A model generated the notes under the pieces. It did no database searches. It saw nothing but the letters and a program-made list of their open reading frames with translations, and had not been told where the DNA came from. From NCBI GenBank assembly GCA_009724975.1, contig SRXB01000001.1, forward strand, positions 1 through 46,522: a stretch of DNA of 46,522 nucleotides, given 5' to 3'. The position numbers and the translations under genes are program-made. This DNA is from a bacterium (GTDB taxonomy: Bacteria; Desulfobacterota; Deferrisomatia; Deferrisomatales; BM512). This document shows positions 37,151 through 45,994 of the stretch, in pieces. Position 1 is the stretch's first letter; each line of letters starts with the position of its first letter.

Positions 37151-38815
37151 ATGAGTCGGGACGATTTCAAGGCCAAATTCGAGAAATGGGAGCAGGGGCC
37201 GATAGCAAAAACCCTCTCCAAATCGCCGGAGAGAAAGCCGGTCTTCCTCACCACCTCCGGCAACGAAATGAAGCGTGCCTTCACCCCCCTCGACATCGCC
37301 GAAGAGGGTCGCCTTACAGAGGAGCTGGGCCTTCCGGGAGAATACCCGTTCACAAGGGGAGTCCAGCCCAACATGTACCGAGGGCGCTTTTGGACGATGC
37401 GCCAGTACGCCGGTTTCGGCACCGCAGAGCAGACCAACGAGCGCTACAAATACCTTCTCTCACAGGGTCAGACCGGCCTTAGCGTAGCCTTCGACCTGCC
37501 AACGCAGATCGGCTACGACTCCGATCACGGACTGGCCGAGGGCGAGGTGGGCAAGGTCGGCGTGGCGGTAGACTCCTTGCGCGACGTGGAGATACTCTTC
37601 GACGGAATACCGCTCGACCAGGTCTCCACCTCCATGACGATAAACTCCCCAGCCGCCGTCCTTCTGGCCATGTACATCGCCGTGGCGGAAAAGCAGGGCG
37701 TCGCCAAGGAGAAGCTCAACGGCACTATCCAGAACGACCTTTTGAAAGAATACATCGCCCGAGGCACCTACATCTTCCCCCCGCAGCCGAGCCTCAAGGT
37801 CATCACCGACATAATGGCCTACTGCAAGGAAAACGTCCCCCAGTGGAACACCATCTCCATCTCCGGCTACCACATCCGCGAGGCGGGCTCCTCGGCTGTG
37901 CAGGAGGTGGCGTTCACACTGGCCAACGGCATGACCTACGTGCAGGCCGCCCTCGACGCGGGTCTCGACATCGACGAATTCGCGGGTCGCCTCAGCTTCT
38001 TTTTCAACTGCCACAACAACCTCCTTGAAGAGGTCGCCAAATTCCGCGCCGCCAGAAGAATGTGGGCGAAGATAATGAAAGAGCGGTTCAAGGCAAAAAG
38101 CGCCCGCTCGATGATGCTTCGCTTCCATACCCAGACAGCCGGATGCTCGCTCACCGCCCAGCAGCCCGACAACAACATCGTACGCGTAACCATACAGGCT
38201 TTGGCGGCGGTCCTCGGCGGCACACAGTCACTCCACACCAACTCCCGCGACGAGGCCCTTTGCCTGCCCACCGAAGAGGCGGTCCGCATCGCCCTTCGCA
38301 CCCAGCAGGTAATAGCCTACGAATCGGGCGTCGCCGACACCGTCGACCCCTTCGCCGGTTCCTACGCCGTAGAGGCGCTGACCGACGAGATAGAAAAGAA
38401 AGCCTTTGAATACATAGCCAAAATCGAGGCGCTTGGCGGAGTAGTCCGCGCCATCGAAGCCGGCTACATCCAAAAAGAGATCGCCGATTCCGCATACCAG
38501 TACCAGCGCGGTATCGAAACCGGCGACAACATCGTGGTGGGCGTAAACAAATTCACCATCAAGGAAGAGGGGCTCAAAAACCTCCTTCGCGTCGACAAGG
38601 CCGTCGAGGAATTCCAGCGCCAGAAGACCGCCAAAGTCCGCGCCGAAAGAAACGCCGCCGCAACCGCCGCCGCACTGGACAAACTTCGCAAGACCGCCGT
38701 GGATGGCGGCAATGTCGTAACCCCGATTTTTGACGCCGTCAAGACCTACGCCACGCTGGGAGAGATTTGCGATACCCTGCGCGGCGTCTACGGCGAATAC
38801 ACCGAAGCCGGTTAA
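37151..38815 (+). CDS. mcmA1: Methylmalonyl-CoA mutase, large (catalytic) subunit
   Basis: A 554-residue acyl-CoA mutase catalytic TIM barrel that rearranges methylmalonyl-CoA to succinyl-CoA using adenosylcobalamin bound by a separate subunit. Substrate-pocket motifs include FTRGVQPNMYRGRFWTMRQY, with the Tyr and Arg typical of methylmalonyl-CoA rather than isobutyryl-CoA mutases, and then GQTGLSVAFDLPTQIGYDSD. I chose the ATG at 37151 with GGAG six bases upstream; a TTG four codons earlier is less likely. Split large and small genes are common in anaerobes and archaea. It lies 72 bp after the 12S-like gene. Confidence 0.93.
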   Translation: MSRDDFKAKFEKWEQGPIAKTLSKSPERKPVFLTTSGNEMKRAFTPLDIAEEGRLTEELGLPGEYPFTRGVQPNMYRGRFWTMRQYAGFGTAEQTNERYKYLLSQGQTGLSVAFDLPTQIGYDSDHGLAEGEVGKVGVAVDSLRDVEILFDGIPLDQVSTSMTINSPAAVLLAMYIAVAEKQGVAKEKLNGTIQNDLLKEYIARGTYIFPPQPSLKVITDIMAYCKENVPQWNTISISGYHIREAGSSAVQEVAFTLANGMTYVQAALDAGLDIDEFAGRLSFFFNCHNNLLEEVAKFRAARRMWAKIMKERFKAKSARSMMLRFHTQTAGCSLTAQQPDNNIVRVTIQALAAVLGGTQSLHTNSRDEALCLPTEEAVRIALRTQQVIAYESGVADTVDPFAGSYAVEALTDEIEKKAFEYIAKIEALGGVVRAIEAGYIQKEIADSAYQYQRGIETGDNIVVGVNKFTIKEEGLKNLLRVDKAVEEFQRQKTAKVRAERNAAATAAALDKLRKTAVDGGNVVTPIFDAVKTYATLGEICDTLRGVYGEYTEAG

Positions 38816-38832
38816 GGCGGGAGGAAGAGAAA

Positions 38833-39228
38833 ATGCAAAAGAAGCTTAGAGTCCTCATAGCCAAGCCCGGCCTCGACGGCCACGACCGCGGCGCAAAGGT
38901 AGTCGCGCGCGCCCTTCGAGACGCCGGCATGGAAGTCATCTACACCGGCATCCGCCAGACCCCCGAAGCGATAGTTACAGCCGCGATACAGGAAGATGTC
39001 GACGTAATCGGCCTTTCCTGCCTCTCGGGCGCGCACAATGTCCTCTTCCCCAAAGTTTCGGAGGGGCTTAAGGCAAAGGGCAAGGGCGACGCCCTACTCT
39101 TCGGCGGCGGCATCATACCCGCCGAAGATATAGCGGGGCTGAAAGCGGCGGGCTTCGCCGAGATTTTTCTCCCCGGCACCGACACCGGTGATGTAGTGAA
39201 ATTCATCAACGAAAACCTACGCAGATAG
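38833..39228 (+). CDS. mcmA2: Methylmalonyl-CoA mutase, cobalamin-binding subunit
   Basis: A 131-residue flavodoxin-like B12-binding domain. The base-off/His-on motif DxHxxG is DGHDRG (residues 15-20, H17 being the cobalt ligand), followed by the later glycine-rich strand ALLFGGGIIPAED. It is the stand-alone form of the C-terminal domain of one-chain mutases. I chose the ATG at 38833 because GGAGG lies upstream; the in-frame ATG at 38767 is inside mcmA1. The gap to mcmA1 is 17 bp. Confidence 0.95.
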   Translation: MQKKLRVLIAKPGLDGHDRGAKVVARALRDAGMEVIYTGIRQTPEAIVTAAIQEDVDVIGLSCLSGAHNVLFPKVSEGLKAKGKGDALLFGGGIIPAEDIAGLKAAGFAEIFLPGTDTGDVVKFINENLRR

Positions 39229-39239
39229 GAGAGGGCAAA

Positions 39240-39656
39240 ATGGCCGCGCCCAAAAAGATAAACCACATCGGCATAGCGGTTCACGACATTGAAGCCGCCG
39301 CCAAGTTCTACACCGAAAACCTTGGCCTCGCCCTGGGCGGAATCGAGGAGGTTGCCGACCAGAAGGTCAAGGTAGCCTTCCTCCCCGTAGGAGAGGTCCG
39401 GCTTGAGCTGGTCCAGCCCACCAGCCCCGATTCTCCCATAGCCAAATTCCTTGAAAAGAACGGCTCGGGCATTCACCACATCGCCTACGAGGTGGCCGAC
39501 GTAGCCGCCGAGGTCAACCGGCTGATGGCCGAAGGGGTAAAGATGGTTGACGAAAAGCCCCGCGTCGGTGCCCATAATTCGCTGATAGCTTTCATACATC
39601 CAAAAGCCTCCGGCGGCCTCCTGACCGAGATTGTCCAGCCGCAGGACCACCATTAA
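39240..39656 (+). CDS. mce: Methylmalonyl-CoA epimerase
   Basis: A 138-residue glyoxalase/VOC-fold enzyme that interconverts (S)- and (R)-methylmalonyl-CoA, linking the carboxyltransferase (S form) with the mutase (R form). Metal ligands are visible in INHIGIAVHD (His), VRLELVQPT (Glu), SGIHHIAYEV (His) and LLTEIVQPQ (Glu). The ribosome site is ATAGGAGAG. It lies 11 bp after mcmA2 and completes the propionyl-CoA to succinyl-CoA set. Confidence 0.95.
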   Translation: MAAPKKINHIGIAVHDIEAAAKFYTENLGLALGGIEEVADQKVKVAFLPVGEVRLELVQPTSPDSPIAKFLEKNGSGIHHIAYEVADVAAEVNRLMAEGVKMVDEKPRVGAHNSLIAFIHPKASGGLLTEIVQPQDHH

Positions 39657-39664
39657 GGCACTAA

Positions 39665-40489
39665 ATGACCATTAAAAAGGGCGAACAGGCGGCCTCGAAG
39701 AAGGCCAACCGCGCCTGTAAGGCAAAATCCCTGGGAGCGGCGGGCAAAAAGCCCGCCGTAGTCCTTTTGAGCGGCGGACTCGATTCCACAACCGTCCTTG
39801 CCATAGCCAAAGAACGCGGATTTGACTGCCACGCCCTTAGCTTTCGCTACGGACAGCGCCACGAGGTAGAACTGGCGGCGGCCCATAAGATAGCTACGGA
39901 CGGGGGCTGCGCCTCTCACGCCGTGGTCGACCTCGACCTCGGAGCCCTCGCCCCGTCGGCGCTCACCGGCCAGTCCGAGGTGCCAAAGCGCGCCTCAGAA
40001 AAGGAGATTGGCGCAGCCATCCCCTCGACCTACGTTCCCGCCCGCAACATAATCTTCCTCTCCTTCGCGGCGGCCCGCGCCGAGGGGGTCGGAGCCCGCG
40101 ACATCTTCATCGGGGTTAATGCCGTCGACTACTCGGGCTATCCCGACTGCAGGCCGGAGTTCTTGTTCGCCTTTGAAAAGGCGCTGAACACCGGAACCAA
40201 GACCGGAGTCGAAGAGGGGGGACCCTTTAAAATACACTCGCCCCTTATAACCCTTTCAAAGGCCGATATAATAAAAGAAGGGTCCCGGCTTGGCGTGGAC
40301 TACTCGCTCACCATCTCCTGCTACGACCCGGATGATGACGGAAGGGCCTGCGGCTTTTGCGAAAGCTGCGTACTGCGCAAAAAGGGTTTTTCCGACGCGG
40401 GAGTGGCGGACCCCACCATCTACCAGCCTAAAAGCGCGCCTAAGGCCGCTTTGGGAAAGGGCAAGGCAAAATGCTCCCCAAAGGCATAA
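39665..40489 (+). CDS. queC: 7-cyano-7-deazaguanine synthase (queuosine precursor)
   Basis: A 274-residue ATP-dependent enzyme that turns 7-carboxy-7-deazaguanine into preQ0. The PP-loop is VVLLSGGLDSTTVLAIA; the substrate region is IPSTYVPARNIIFLSFA; the zinc site is in SCYDPDDDGRACGFCESCVL (four Cys). It has a lysine/alanine-rich N-terminal extension of about 30 residues and a short basic C-terminal tail, neither usual in the family. It starts 8 bp after mce and its end overlaps the next gene by 19 bp, so it belongs to the same transcript, although its function is tRNA or DNA modification. Confidence 0.95.
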   Translation: MTIKKGEQAASKKANRACKAKSLGAAGKKPAVVLLSGGLDSTTVLAIAKERGFDCHALSFRYGQRHEVELAAAHKIATDGGCASHAVVDLDLGALAPSALTGQSEVPKRASEKEIGAAIPSTYVPARNIIFLSFAAARAEGVGARDIFIGVNAVDYSGYPDCRPEFLFAFEKALNTGTKTGVEEGGPFKIHSPLITLSKADIIKEGSRLGVDYSLTISCYDPDDDGRACGFCESCVLRKKGFSDAGVADPTIYQPKSAPKAALGKGKAKCSPKA

Positions 40490-40746
40490 TACTGCACATT
40501 GCCGAAAAGGCCGCCGACGGCCTAATAAAGTTCGGCGCGGTCCGGGGCGACCGGCAAATTGTTCTGCATGTCGTCGAGCGGGCTCTCAACGAGGAGCTTG
40601 AAGTAGAAAAGCGCCTGCGCGAAGAGGCCGACAAGGTTTTAGAGCTTCACATGAAAGAGGCTCGGGCCGCCAAGGCCGACCTTGGCGCACTGCGCGAGAA
40701 AATTCTCCAGAAACTCGCCCGCGACAAGGGGGTGGTGCTGAAATGA
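40471..40746 (+). CDS. DUF507 family protein, first half
   Basis: A 91-residue, mostly helical, charged protein. The pattern ILHIAEKAADGLIKFGAV, ALNEELEVEKRLREEADKVL and the ending KLARDKGVVLK matches the N-terminal half of DUF507 proteins, which I know as ~180-residue or paired ~90-residue proteins of unknown function. The start overlaps queC by 19 bp and the end overlaps the next gene in ATGA, so all three are translationally coupled. No catalytic motif is visible. Confidence 0.78.
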   Translation: MLPKGIILHIAEKAADGLIKFGAVRGDRQIVLHVVERALNEELEVEKRLREEADKVLELHMKEARAAKADLGALREKILQKLARDKGVVLK

Positions 40747-41015
40747 CCCCCAGCGACGAAAAAATCCTCGCGATGGTAAACCGCGCTCTCAAAGCGCTCG
40801 GCAAAGAGAAGGGCGTTACCCTTTTCGACCAGGACACCGCCCGCAAAATCCTTAGGCAGGCCATAGCCGCCGGACTGGCCGAGCTTGAGGAGGTCCACAA
40901 GAAGGCGGAGGAGAAAATCCTGTCGCTCTCGCGCAAAGTCGCCCCCGGCACCCGCGAATGGGACGAGCTCTTCGCCAGATACGTGGACGAGGAGCGCCGC
41001 AGGCGGGGTCTTTAG
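40743..41015 (+). CDS. DUF507 family protein, second half
   Basis: A 90-residue helical protein with ARKILRQAIAAGLAELEEVH and the tail PGTREWDELFARYVDEERRR, which resembles the C-terminal half of DUF507 ('G(S/T)REWD.L...Y..EE.RR.G'). It overlaps the preceding gene by four bases (ATGA). The two probably form one heteromeric unit equivalent to fused DUF507. Function is unknown. The groES promoter follows. Confidence 0.78.
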   Translation: MTPSDEKILAMVNRALKALGKEKGVTLFDQDTARKILRQAIAAGLAELEEVHKKAEEKILSLSRKVAPGTREWDELFARYVDEERRRRGL

Positions 41016-41058
41016 ACAAAAAAAATCATTTCTTAGCAAAAAAAATTGCCAAAATAGC

Positions 41059-41104
41059 TTGACGACCCCCTAAAGCGTGATTATCTTGCCGCGCACTAGG
41101 GGGT
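41059..41104 (+). promoter_or_regulatory. groES promoter with overlapping inverted repeat
   Basis: TTGACG (41059-41064) and TATCTT (41082-41087) are 17 bp apart. An inverted repeat, ACCCCCTAAAGCG (41065-41077) and CGCACTAGGGGGT (41092-41104), 11 of 13 positions complementary, brackets the -10 box and covers the likely start site. It is not the CIRCE/HrcA sequence and no good sigma32 promoter is seen. Five T follow, so it could also act as a terminator for the upstream genes. Repeat and promoter are seen; the control role is inferred. Confidence 0.6.
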
Positions 41105-41128
41105 TTTTAACCTTCAGAACATGAAAAA

Positions 41129-41143
41129 CATTCCATCGGAATG
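41129..41143 (+). other. Small hairpin in the groES leader
   Basis: CATTCC (41129-41134) and GGAATG (41138-41143) form a perfect six-base stem with a three-base loop, ending four bases before the groES ribosome site (AAGGAGG at 41147-41153). It may stabilise the mRNA or modulate initiation. Confidence 0.4.
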
Positions 41144-41162
41144 CAAAAGGAGGAATTAGAAG

Positions 41163-41450
41163 ATGAAAATACGTCCCCTGCAGGACCGCGTAATCGTCAA
41201 GCGCCTCGAAGAGGAAACCAAAACCGCCAGCGGCCTCATCATCCCCGACACCGCCAAGGAAAAGCCCCAGAGGGGCGTCATTGTAGCCGCGGGCCCTGGC
41301 AAGAAGGATGACAACGGCAAGCTCATCCCCCTCGACGTCAAGGCCAAGGATAAGGTTCTCTTCTCCAAGTACGCCGGTACCGAGATCAAAATCGACGGCG
41401 AAGAGCTCCTTATCATGCGCGAAGAAGACATAATGGGTATTATCGACTAA
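41163..41450 (+). CDS. groES: Co-chaperonin GroES
   Basis: A 95-residue Hsp10 that caps the GroEL ring. It begins MKIRPLQDRVIVKRLEEE, has the mobile GroEL-binding loop around TASGLIIPDTAKEKPQ, and ends EEDIMGIID. The ribosome site AAGGAGG is strong. It lies 48 bp before groEL in the universal groES-groEL order. Confidence 0.98.
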   Translation: MKIRPLQDRVIVKRLEEETKTASGLIIPDTAKEKPQRGVIVAAGPGKKDDNGKLIPLDVKAKDKVLFSKYAGTEIKIDGEELLIMREEDIMGIID

Positions 41451-41498
41451 CTTTCAAGACCCAAGACTTGAAAAAATAACTTTTCAGGAGAAGATACA

Positions 41499-43127
<1,629 letters not shown>

Positions 43128-43150
43128 TAATCCCCCAAAGGGAAAACAAA

Positions 43151-43186
43151 AAGCCCGCAAGGCCGTCAAAAGCCCTGCGGGCTTTT
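43151..43186 (+). terminator. Intrinsic terminator after groEL
   Basis: AAGCCCGCA (43151-43159) pairs over nine bases with TGCGGGCTT (43176-43184), with A-rich sequence before and a T-run after. The 16-base loop is longer than usual. Confidence 0.88.
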
Positions 43187-43249
43187 TTCTTGCCCAAAAT
43201 CCTTTGCTGATTAATCATTACAAGGTTAAAAACCCTTTCGGAGCGCGAT

Positions 43250-44458
43250 GTGTCCGGCGAAATTTTAAAAAAACTTTCTTCGATAAGGCTCACGGTCAGC
43301 CTTTTGATGCTGCTTGCCGCGCTCGGCGCGCTTGGCACCTTCCAGCCGTGGCCACAGGGGCTTCCTGCGGAGGAATACGAGCGCCTTTACGGCGCGGGCG
43401 GCCAAGTCATCACCTTCCTCGGGCTGGATTCCTTTCACAAGGGCTTTTTATACCGCGCGCTCTTCACCCTCTTTTGCCTGAACCTATTTTCCTGCGCTTT
43501 CAGGCGAACCTTGGCCGGTGTGGACGATTTTTCCGCCAGGGGCGAACCCAGAGCGGTGATAAGGGTGGACGATGCGAAGGTCGCGGCGGCGGCCCTTGAG
43601 TCGGCGGGTTTTTCGGTGAGTAAAGATGGAGGTTCGCTACTGGCTTTTCGACGCCGCTACGGCTTTTTGGGGTTCGGCCTTGTCCACATGGCTCCGCTTG
43701 CCATTGCGCTTGGGGCGTTTTGGGGTAGCGTGGGGGGATTTGTCGCCACCGAAAACGTTTACGCTGGCTCCTCCTTCAACACGGTTTACGAGTGGGTTCA
43801 AAAGAGGGATTACTCCCTTCCTTTCACGATAACAGTTCACGAAAGGCGCATAAGTTATTTCCCCGGAGAGCTTAAGCTCAAGGCTCTCGCCGGATCTGGC
43901 GAGCCTGTGGAATTTTTGGTCAAGGTCGGAGAAGAGGCTGCAATAGAAGGAACCGGCTCTTCGGCGCTTATAGAAGATTTCAACCCCGATAACGGGAATC
44001 TTTCTTATTACATCCTTGAAAACGGCATCAAGAAAGGCCCTTTTTCAAAGGGCAGGGAAGAGGGTGCGCCTATAAGGGTGCGCCCGGTTGCTTTCAAGGG
44101 CTTTGACGTCAAAAGAGTGGAGGCTCCGGTGGAGGTGTCGGATGCCGCAGGAAATGTGGTCAAAAGCTGGACTCTGGCGGTAAACGAGCCTCTTTTCCAC
44201 GACGGATACAAGATATTCCTCACCGCCTGGGGGCAGGATGACGCAGGAAACCCCACCGTGGGGCTGCAAATAACCCGCGACCCTGGTGAAGCGCTCGTCT
44301 GGGTCGGCTCAACCGTTCTCGCCATAGGGATATTCATCCTCCTCTTCGCCCAGGGAGGCTGGGCCACCCACGAAAATGGAATTTTGCGCGTAAAATGTCC
44401 ACCCGCAGTCCTGAAAAAGCTTCGGGAAGAAATCGGGGAGGGCGCAATTGACCATTAA
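43250..44458 (+). CDS. resB: ResB-like cytochrome c biogenesis protein (Ccs1 family)
   Basis: A 402-residue membrane protein with three N-terminal membrane segments (about 12-32, 62-82, 130-155; the third contains GLVHMAPLAIALGAFWG with the conserved His), a periplasmic beta-rich domain (about 160-355) and a C-terminal segment (VGSTVLAIGIFILLF). ResB with ResC/CcsA forms the System II haem lyase that delivers haem to apocytochromes c. No ccsA/resC gene follows; a histidine kinase does. The start is GTG at 43250 with GGAG six bases upstream. It overlaps the kinase gene by 11 bp. Confidence 0.87.
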   Translation: MSGEILKKLSSIRLTVSLLMLLAALGALGTFQPWPQGLPAEEYERLYGAGGQVITFLGLDSFHKGFLYRALFTLFCLNLFSCAFRRTLAGVDDFSARGEPRAVIRVDDAKVAAAALESAGFSVSKDGGSLLAFRRRYGFLGFGLVHMAPLAIALGAFWGSVGGFVATENVYAGSSFNTVYEWVQKRDYSLPFTITVHERRISYFPGELKLKALAGSGEPVEFLVKVGEEAAIEGTGSSALIEDFNPDNGNLSYYILENGIKKGPFSKGREEGAPIRVRPVAFKGFDVKRVEAPVEVSDAAGNVVKSWTLAVNEPLFHDGYKIFLTAWGQDDAGNPTVGLQITRDPGEALVWVGSTVLAIGIFILLFAQGGWATHENGILRVKCPPAVLKKLREEIGEGAIDH

Positions 44459-45908
44459 AAAGAGGCTCTGGCTCTCCGTAACGGCGCTATTGGGGCTCGC
44501 GCTTTTGGGCAACGGTCTTTTGGTCATCGGCATCGAAAGAAGGGAGCTGCGCAGCAGTTTCCTGCGGGAGTGCAAGACCTTTGCACGCCTCGCCGGTCCA
44601 CAATCCCTTCGCGTTTACGGCGAAAGCGGCATGCGCGAGGATCTCCCCCGCGTGAGGGAGAGGGTTTTTGCCATCGCAGAAGGGCTTCCCTACCTCCATT
44701 CCTTCGCGATAGTCAGCGACAGGGGAAAAACCCTTCTCACCTATCCGCCGGATGCGAAAATGCCCCAACTCGAAGCGGCCAAACTGCCGGAAGATGGAGT
44801 AGAGCGCGCGGTGTCAATCGACGGGGAGGAGTACCTTGAGCTATTTTTGCCTCTCAAGGTGCGCGAGGGGGGGCCCGAAGTGGTTTTCCAGCTTATTGTC
44901 TCCGACGAAACCCTCCGCGCCAGGCTCTGGTGGCTTGGGGTTGTATACGGAGCAAGCTTTTTCCTGCTTTTGGCCCTTGTCGCGGTTGTCGCCTCTCTCC
45001 TTGCCGGTGCGATACTAAGGCCCGTCGAGGAGCTTAGGGACGCTGCCGTCAGGATAAAGGGGGGAGATCTCTCGGCGCGGACTCCGTGGGAGGGAACGGG
45101 CGAAATGGCCGACCTTTCGCGCGCATTCAACGACATGGCGGGCGAGGTCGAGGCCGTGAGAAAGAGCCTTGAAGAGAAAAACAGCGCGCTGGGCAAGGCC
45201 TATGCGGAACTTCAGGCGATGCAGGACGAACTGGTCGCGCTTGAGCGCATGGCGGCGGTGGGCCGCACCGCAGCGGCGGTTTCTCACGAGATAGACAACC
45301 CCATCGGGGTGATAATGGGGACGGCCCAGATGCTTTGCGAGGAGCTCAAGGCAAACGAAACCCTGGCCGAGGACGCAAAACTTATAGAAGATGAGTGCAA
45401 GCGCGTGCGGCGAATAGTAAGAGACCTCCTCGACTTCGCCCGCCCCGCCTCCAGGGCGAGTGAGCCGCTTGATCTGGTGTCGGTTGTCGGAAGCGTCCTG
45501 AAGGGGCTCTCCCACCACCCGCAGTTCAAGAAAATAGTCTTCAATCTCGAACTGCCGAAGGCTCTTCCCGAGATATGCGCAGACGCGGACGGGCTTCGTC
45601 AGGTTTTCCTCAATCTTTTCATAAACTCGGCAAAAGCCATGGATTACGCGGGGACAATTACCGTAAGGGGCGAAGCCTCAGGCGATAATCTCAAGATTTC
45701 CATAACCGACGAGGGATCGGGCATCGCGCCAGAAAATATGGAGAAGGTTTTCGAGCCTTTTTTTACTACAAAAACCTCGGGAGTTGGGAGCGGCCTCGGC
45801 CTTTGGGTTTCCAGGCGAATAATAGAGGAGCACGGGGGCAGGCTTTACGCGAAAAACAACGATGGTAGGGGGGCGGAGATTTGCTTTGAGCTTCCCCTTG
45901 GTCTTTAA
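44448..45908 (+). CDS. Membrane sensor histidine kinase
   Basis: A 486-residue kinase with a first membrane segment (about 6-28), a periplasmic sensor of about 130 residues with no recognised fold, a second segment (about 165-192), a HAMP linker, a HisKA domain with the phospho-acceptor H280 in AVSHEIDNPIGVIMG, and an ATPase domain (N box RQVFLNLFINSAKAM, G1 DEGSGIAPENM, F box FEPFFTTK, G2 GVGSGLGL). No response regulator is adjacent. The start is TTG at 44448, preceded by GGGGAGGG. Overlap with resB suggests co-expression and perhaps a link to cytochrome or redox state (inference). Confidence 0.92.
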   Translation: MTIKKRLWLSVTALLGLALLGNGLLVIGIERRELRSSFLRECKTFARLAGPQSLRVYGESGMREDLPRVRERVFAIAEGLPYLHSFAIVSDRGKTLLTYPPDAKMPQLEAAKLPEDGVERAVSIDGEEYLELFLPLKVREGGPEVVFQLIVSDETLRARLWWLGVVYGASFFLLLALVAVVASLLAGAILRPVEELRDAAVRIKGGDLSARTPWEGTGEMADLSRAFNDMAGEVEAVRKSLEEKNSALGKAYAELQAMQDELVALERMAAVGRTAAAVSHEIDNPIGVIMGTAQMLCEELKANETLAEDAKLIEDECKRVRRIVRDLLDFARPASRASEPLDLVSVVGSVLKGLSHHPQFKKIVFNLELPKALPEICADADGLRQVFLNLFINSAKAMDYAGTITVRGEASGDNLKISITDEGSGIAPENMEKVFEPFFTTKTSGVGSGLGLWVSRRIIEEHGGRLYAKNNDGRGAEICFELPLGL

Positions 45909-45994
45909 TTTTTATCGCGCTAATGTTAGGTTATTCCCCTTTCGCATGATTTTAAGTGACCGCGCCGTCAGCGGGCCGGTCGGGAGAAGGAGAA

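Noticed and set aside
41065..41104. CIRCE element for HrcA
   Set aside because: The arms do not match TTAGCACTC/GAGTGCTAA and the spacer is 14, not 9.
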